A stretch of DNA of 9,110 nt from an uncultured Prevotella sp. (lineage in GTDB: Bacteria > Bacteroidota > Bacteroidia > Bacteroidales > Bacteroidaceae). The position numbers and the translations under genes are program-made. The stretch is taken from contig CAJLYG010000129.1 of NCBI GenBank assembly GCA_905210845.1, forward strand, positions 1 to 9,110, in the 5' to 3' direction. Shown here piece after piece: positions 6,396-9,110 of the stretch (positions are counted from its first letter, which is position 1; every line of letters starts with the position of its first letter). Below the pieces are notes generated by a model, which made no database searches, was not told the DNA's origin, and saw only the letters and a program-made list of their open reading frames with translations.

Positions 6396-6458
6396 TATCT
6401 ACTTTTAAGTATGTATTAGTATGTATTGGTGGGAATAAGTCCCACATTATCTACTTTT
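6396..6458. repeat. Direct repeats and hairpin in the leader of the HTH/integrase unit
   Basis: TATCTACTTTT occurs at 6396-6406 and again at 6448-6458. Between them lie two tandem 10-base units, ATGTATTAGT and ATGTATTGGT (6411-6430), and a perfect 6-bp hairpin, GTGGGA (6429-6434)/TCCCAC (6440-6445) with a 5-base loop. These lie immediately upstream of the HTH start codon at the element's right end. They could be arm-type integrase sites, binding sites for the HTH protein itself, or a regulatory leader. The arrangement is seen directly; the roles are inferred. Confidence 0.6.
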
Positions 6459-6464
6459 TTGTTG

Positions 6465-6499
6465 TGTCGCAAATATGTTGCAAATAAGCCATAAACAAA
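6465..6499 (-). promoter_or_regulatory. Candidate promoter of the HTH/integrase unit with overlapping tandem repeat
   Basis: On the minus strand a TTTG at 6499-6496 is followed after 18 bases by CATATTTG (6477-6470), one mismatch from the Bacteroidota -7 box TAnnTTTG. The spacing is slightly shorter than the usual 19-21. The -7 region overlaps two tandem 11-base units, TGTCGCAAATA and TGTTGCAAATA (6465-6486), a layout that would suit autoregulation by the downstream HTH protein. Confidence 0.4.
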
Positions 6500-6540
6500 C
6501 GCATATCAAAGGCATAAGAACCAAGAACCCTATAAACGCA

Positions 6541-6573
6541 AAATGCGTGCAACTCATTGAGCTGCACGCATTT
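6541..6573 (-). terminator. Terminator-like dyad downstream of dnaK, near the element boundary
   Basis: Arms 6541-6556 and 6558-6573 pair over 16 positions with a single G-T type pair on the minus strand, around a one-base centre (in practice a short loop). It begins 34 bases past the dnaK stop. The following minus-strand tract is only TTTTGCGTTT, weaker than a classic U-run, but position and stem strength favour a terminator for dnaK. It may also mark or form part of the attachment region of the adjacent element. Confidence 0.6.
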
Positions 6574-6606
6574 GCATGTTGTTTATTATCGTTTTTCCTG
6601 GCGGCA

Positions 6607-8541
6607 TTACTTCACCTCCTCAAAGTCGGCGTCCTGGATATTATCATCGCTCTTCGAGCTGTTGTCCTGAGAAGTCTGCTGACCACCCTGAGCTCCTGCA
6701 CCACCTTGGAAGCCTGCACCACCTCCCGGTTGAGCACCGGCGCCTTGGTACATTTGGGCACTGGCAGCCTGGACGGCTGTGTTCAACGCAGCGGTTGCTT
6801 TGTCAATAGCTGCAATATCTGCAGCCTTATGAGCATCCTTCAACTGCTGGAGAGCTTGTTCAATAGCAGGTTTCTTGTCGGCAGGGATCTTATCACCATT
6901 ATCCTTCATGAAGTTTTCGGTAGTGAAAATCAGAGAATCTGCTTGATTCAACTTATCAATCTTCTCACGCTCTTTCTTATCATTCTCCGCATTCTGCTCT
7001 GCCTCTGCCTTCATGCGCTCTATCTCATCCTTGCTCAAGCCACTTGAAGCCTCAATGCGAATGCTCTGCTCCTTACCTGTTGCCTTATCCTTGGCGCTTA
7101 CATTCAAGATACCATTGGCATCAATATCAAAGGTGACCTCGATCTGCGGAACGCCACGACGTGCCGGAGCAATGCCGGTAAGGTTAAACTGACCGATACT
7201 CTTGTTCTGAGCTGCCATAGGACGTTCGCCCTGCAATACATGGATGGTCACCTCTGTCTGATTATCAGCTGCTGTAGAGAAGACCTCACTCTTCTTACAT
7301 GGGATTGTCGTGTTGGCATCAATCAGCTTTGTCATCACGCCACCCATGGTCTCTATACCCAATGTCAATGGAGTAACATCCAAAAGGACGATATCGCCTA
7401 CTCCACCTTCCTTATTCAGGATAGCTCCTTGGATACTTGCGCCAACAGCTACTACCTCATCGGGGTTCACGCCCTTGGATGGTTCCTTGCCGAAATAATT
7501 CTTAACAAGTTCCTGAACAGCTGGTATACGGCTAGAACCTCCTACCAGGATAACCTCATCGATATCAGATGTAGACAACTTAGCATCACTGATGGCCTTC
7601 TGGCATGGAGCCAGACAAGCTTGGATCAAATCATGGCAGAGTTGCTCAAATTGAGCACGTGTCAAAGTCTTTACCAAGTGCTTTGGAACACCGCCCTCTG
7701 CAGAGATATATGGCAAGTTAATCTCTGTTGATGTCGTGCTGGACAATTCAATCTTTGCCTTTTCTGCAGCTTCCTTCAGGCGTTGCATAGCCATCGGATC
7801 TTTGCTCAGATCTATGCCCTCGTCTTGTTTGAACCCATCAACCAACCAGTCAATGATCTTCTGGTCGAAGTCATCACCGCCTAAGTGGGTATCACCATTG
7901 GTAGAGAGGACTTCAAAGACGCCACCACCAAATTCCAGAATAGAGATATCGAACGTACCACCGCCAAGGTCAAACACTGCGATCTTCATATCTTTATTTG
8001 CCTTGTCAACGCCATAAGCCAATGCTGCAGCTGTAGGCTCATTGACGATACGACGAACATTCAGTCCTGCAATTTGACCAGCCTCTTTTGTGGCTTGGCG
8101 CTGTGAATCAGAGAAGTATGCAGGAACAGTAATGACTGCATCCGTAACCTCCTGACCCAGATAATCCTCTGCGGTCTTCTTCATCTTCTGAAGAATCATA
8201 GCAGAAATCTCCTGAGGCGTATATTTGCGCCCGTCAATGTCAACGCGAGGATATCCTCCTTCATTGACAACAGAGAATGGCACGCGTTCTGCTTCCTTCC
8301 TGCTCTGCTCATAGGTTTCACCCATGAAACGCTTGATGGAGTAAACGGTATTCTTCGGGTTGGTAATAGCCTGACGCTTTGCAGGATCACCGATCTTACG
8401 CTCACCGTCTTTCACGAAGCCTACTACAGAAGGAGTAGTACGCTTGCCTTCGCTATTCGCGATCACTACTGGTTCGTTGCCCTCAAATACAGCAACGCAA
8501 CTATTTGTAGTTCCTAAGTCGATTCCAATAATCTTTCCCAT
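6607..8541 (-). CDS. dnaK: Chaperone protein DnaK (Hsp70)
   Basis: This complete 644-residue Hsp70 folds and refolds cytoplasmic proteins in an ATP cycle with DnaJ and GrpE. It starts [20 protein letters not shown], the phosphate-1 loop. The ATPase domain also shows [12 protein letters not shown] (connect motif), [16 protein letters not shown] (phosphate 2) and [13 protein letters not shown] (adenosine site). The interdomain linker region reads [15 protein letters not shown]. The substrate-binding domain and helical lid follow, and the chain ends in a Gly/Gln/Ala-rich tail closing with DADFEEVK, the usual bacterial end. The loop GDPAKRQA...[18 protein letters not shown] is the insertion typical of Gram-negative Hsp70s. 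Neither dnaJ nor grpE is adjacent; the upstream neighbour is recA, on the same strand but behind its own terminator. The intact C-terminus shows that the adjacent mobile element did not disrupt the gene. Confidence 0.98.
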   Translation of the reverse strand: MGKIIGIDLGTTNSCVAVFEGNEPVVIANSEGKRTTPSVVGFVKDGERKIGDPAKRQAITNPKNTVYSIKRFMGETYEQSRKEAERVPFSVVNEGGYPRVDIDGRKYTPQEISAMILQKMKKTAEDYLGQEVTDAVITVPAYFSDSQRQATKEAGQIAGLNVRRIVNEPTAAALAYGVDKANKDMKIAVFDLGGGTFDISILEFGGGVFEVLSTNGDTHLGGDDFDQKIIDWLVDGFKQDEGIDLSKDPMAMQRLKEAAEKAKIELSSTTSTEINLPYISAEGGVPKHLVKTLTRAQFEQLCHDLIQACLAPCQKAISDAKLSTSDIDEVILVGGSSRIPAVQELVKNYFGKEPSKGVNPDEVVAVGASIQGAILNKEGGVGDIVLLDVTPLTLGIETMGGVMTKLIDANTTIPCKKSEVFSTAADNQTEVTIHVLQGERPMAAQNKSIGQFNLTGIAPARRGVPQIEVTFDIDANGILNVSAKDKATGKEQSIRIEASSGLSKDEIERMKAEAEQNAENDKKEREKIDKLNQADSLIFTTENFMKDNGDKIPADKKPAIEQALQQLKDAHKAADIAAIDKATAALNTAVQAASAQMYQGAGAQPGGGAGFQGGAGAQGGQQTSQDNSSKSDDNIQDADFEEVK

Positions 8542-8607
8542 AATTGTATATTTTTTATTTGTTATTATCTAATGAATTATGGACTTAACCATGCCAGAGG
8601 TCATCCT

Positions 8608-8687
8608 CGGACATGTTGTCCGCCTTATTGATAACAAATCATGTGCCAAGGGAAAATGATTACTGTCATGGATGACATTTTGGCACA
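8608..8687 (-). promoter_or_regulatory. dnaK upstream region with three inverted repeats
   Basis: The 8542-8686 gap contains CGGACA/TGTCCG (8608-8613/8617-8622), the perfect dyad TGTCAT-GG-ATGACA (8664-8677), and TGTGCCAA (8642-8649) matched by TTGGCACA (8680-8687), which enclose the second dyad. On the minus strand, TTGGCACATGATTTGTT (8649-8633) loosely resembles a sigma-54 -24/-12 promoter, with GT instead of GC at -12. I found no good Bacteroidota -33/-7 pair. These could be operators or leader structures for stress control of dnaK. Bases 8542-8600 are AT-rich leader. Confidence 0.4.
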
Positions 8688-8719
8688 AATAAAAGAGGGA
8701 CGCCCTGAACGACGTCCCT
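8687..8719 (-). terminator. Intrinsic terminator of recA
   Basis: On the minus strand GGGACGTC (8718-8711) pairs with GGCGTCCC (8704-8697), one pair being T-G, around a 6-base loop. It is followed by TCTTTTATTT. It begins 11 bases past the recA stop and separates recA transcription from dnaK. Confidence 0.85.
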
Positions 8720-8729
8720 TCTTCGTATC

Positions 8730-9110
8730 TTATTCCTTATGGTCGGAAATTGCCTGTTTGATAAGTCCTTCTACTTCTTCACAGAGTTCTGGATTGTCTT
8801 TCAGCAAGGCTTTTGTCGCATCACGGCCTTGTGCCAGCTTGGCACCATTATAAGAGAACCAGCTGCCGCTCTTTTGAATGATCCCATACTCAACGCCCAG
8901 GTCTATAATTTCGCCCACCTTTGAGATACCTTCGCCAAAGGTGATTTCAAATTCAGCCTTTCGGAAAGGTGGTGCTACCTTGTTCTTGACAACCTTAACA
9001 CGCACTTGATTGCCGATTACCTGATCGCCATCCTTAATACTGGAGACGCGCCGGATGTCTAAACGGACACTGGCATAAAACTTCAAGGCGTTGCCGCCGG
9101 CTTCCTGCGG
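8730..9110 (-). CDS. recA: Recombinase A, C-terminal part (5' end outside window)
   Basis: The last 126 codons of RecA, the strand-exchange protein of homologous recombination and SOS induction, run in from the right edge. The visible part begins [21 protein letters not shown], the end of DNA-binding loop L2 and the strand after it. It continues through [25 protein letters not shown], a strongly conserved RecA segment, and the C-terminal domain with [16 protein letters not shown]. It ends KQAISDHKE, followed by TAA. The Walker motifs lie upstream, outside the window. The short acidic/basic tail is typical of Bacteroidota. No start codon is present; the frame is open to base 9110. Confidence 0.97.
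   Translation of the reverse strand, partial: PQEAGGNALKFYASVRLDIRRVSSIKDGDQVIGNQVRVKVVKNKVAPPFRKAEFEITFGEGISKVGEIIDLGVEYGIIQKSGSWFSYNGAKLAQGRDATKALLKDNPELCEEVEGLIKQAISDHKE

Larger units (their letters stand above)
1..6540. mobile_element. Integrative mobilizable element, right-hand portion (left end outside window)
   Basis: A contiguous block of minus-strand genes for integration (tyrosine recombinase plus HTH partner), replication (BT4734 primase domain, DUF3987 helicase) and mobilization (MobC-like protein, relaxase) sits directly beside the housekeeping genes dnaK and recA. This gene order is typical of mobilizable elements in Bacteroidales. No type IV secretion, coupling-protein or other conjugation-apparatus gene is visible, so the element is better called mobilizable than conjugative, although such genes could lie left of the window. 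The right boundary is inferred to fall between the promoter of the HTH/integrase unit (about 6480) and the dnaK terminator dyad (starting 6541). I could not identify the exact attachment core because the other end is not present. The end coordinate is therefore approximate. Confidence 0.8.

Noticed and set aside
6394..6447. Longer start for the zinc-ribbon HTH protein at the ATG at 6447
   Set aside because: The extra 18 residues would translate the leader hairpin and tandem repeats, and the cysteine-ribbon start at 6393 fits better.
8642..8687. Possible CIRCE heat-shock operator upstream of dnaK
   Set aside because: CIRCE is TTAGCACTC-N9-GAGTGCTAA; here the half-sites are TGTGCCAA and TTGGCACA in the opposite order with a 30-base spacer.
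1..9110. tRNA, rRNA, CRISPR array or insertion sequence
   Set aside because: I found no cloverleaf-like sequence, no regularly spaced repeat array and no transposase gene or terminal inverted repeats.

Overview
The window looks like chromosome from the phylum Bacteroidota, order Bacteroidales, probably close to Prevotella. The support is the DnaK sequence with its ...DADFEEVK tail, promoter-like boxes of the Bacteroidota type TAnnTTTG, mostly absent Shine-Dalgarno sequences, and a gene set typical of Bacteroidales mobilizable elements: a BT4734/VirE-N type primase domain, a DUF3987 helicase, HTH_17 proteins and a tyrosine integrase. The genus assignment is inference. Every gene I can support is on the minus strand, so transcription runs from high to low coordinates.

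Right part (about 6540-9110), host backbone: the C-terminal third of recA enters from the right edge and ends with an intrinsic terminator. A 188-base intergenic region rich in nested inverted repeats follows, then a complete dnaK with a strong 16-bp terminator-like dyad just past its stop codon.

Left part (1 to about 6480-6540), a mobile element: this is the right-hand portion of an integrative mobilizable element (IME), and its left end lies outside the window. In transcription order it holds: (i) a recombination unit, with a zinc-ribbon double-HTH protein coupled by an ATGA overlap to a tyrosine recombinase, closed by an intrinsic terminator at 4437-4479; (ii) a 326-base control region; (iii) a replication/mobilization unit, made of a small HTH protein, an archaeo-eukaryotic-primase-like BT4734 domain protein, an overlapping PriCT-2/DUF3987 helicase, a 133-base gap with a long hairpin and a perfect palindrome (candidate oriT), a MobC-like accessory protein, a MOB-type relaxase, and the first 43 codons of another gene that runs off the left edge.

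The likely working model is that the HTH protein and integrase excise and integrate the element, the split primase-helicase primes and unwinds the circular or single-stranded form, and MobC plus relaxase nick oriT for transfer. No mating-pair apparatus is visible, so transfer would need a helper. No cargo gene is visible; any cargo would lie left of position 1. The most notable points are the split primase-helicase with overlapping frames, the oriT candidate, the dense repeat cluster at the element's right end beside the dnaK terminator, and the unusual dyads upstream of dnaK.
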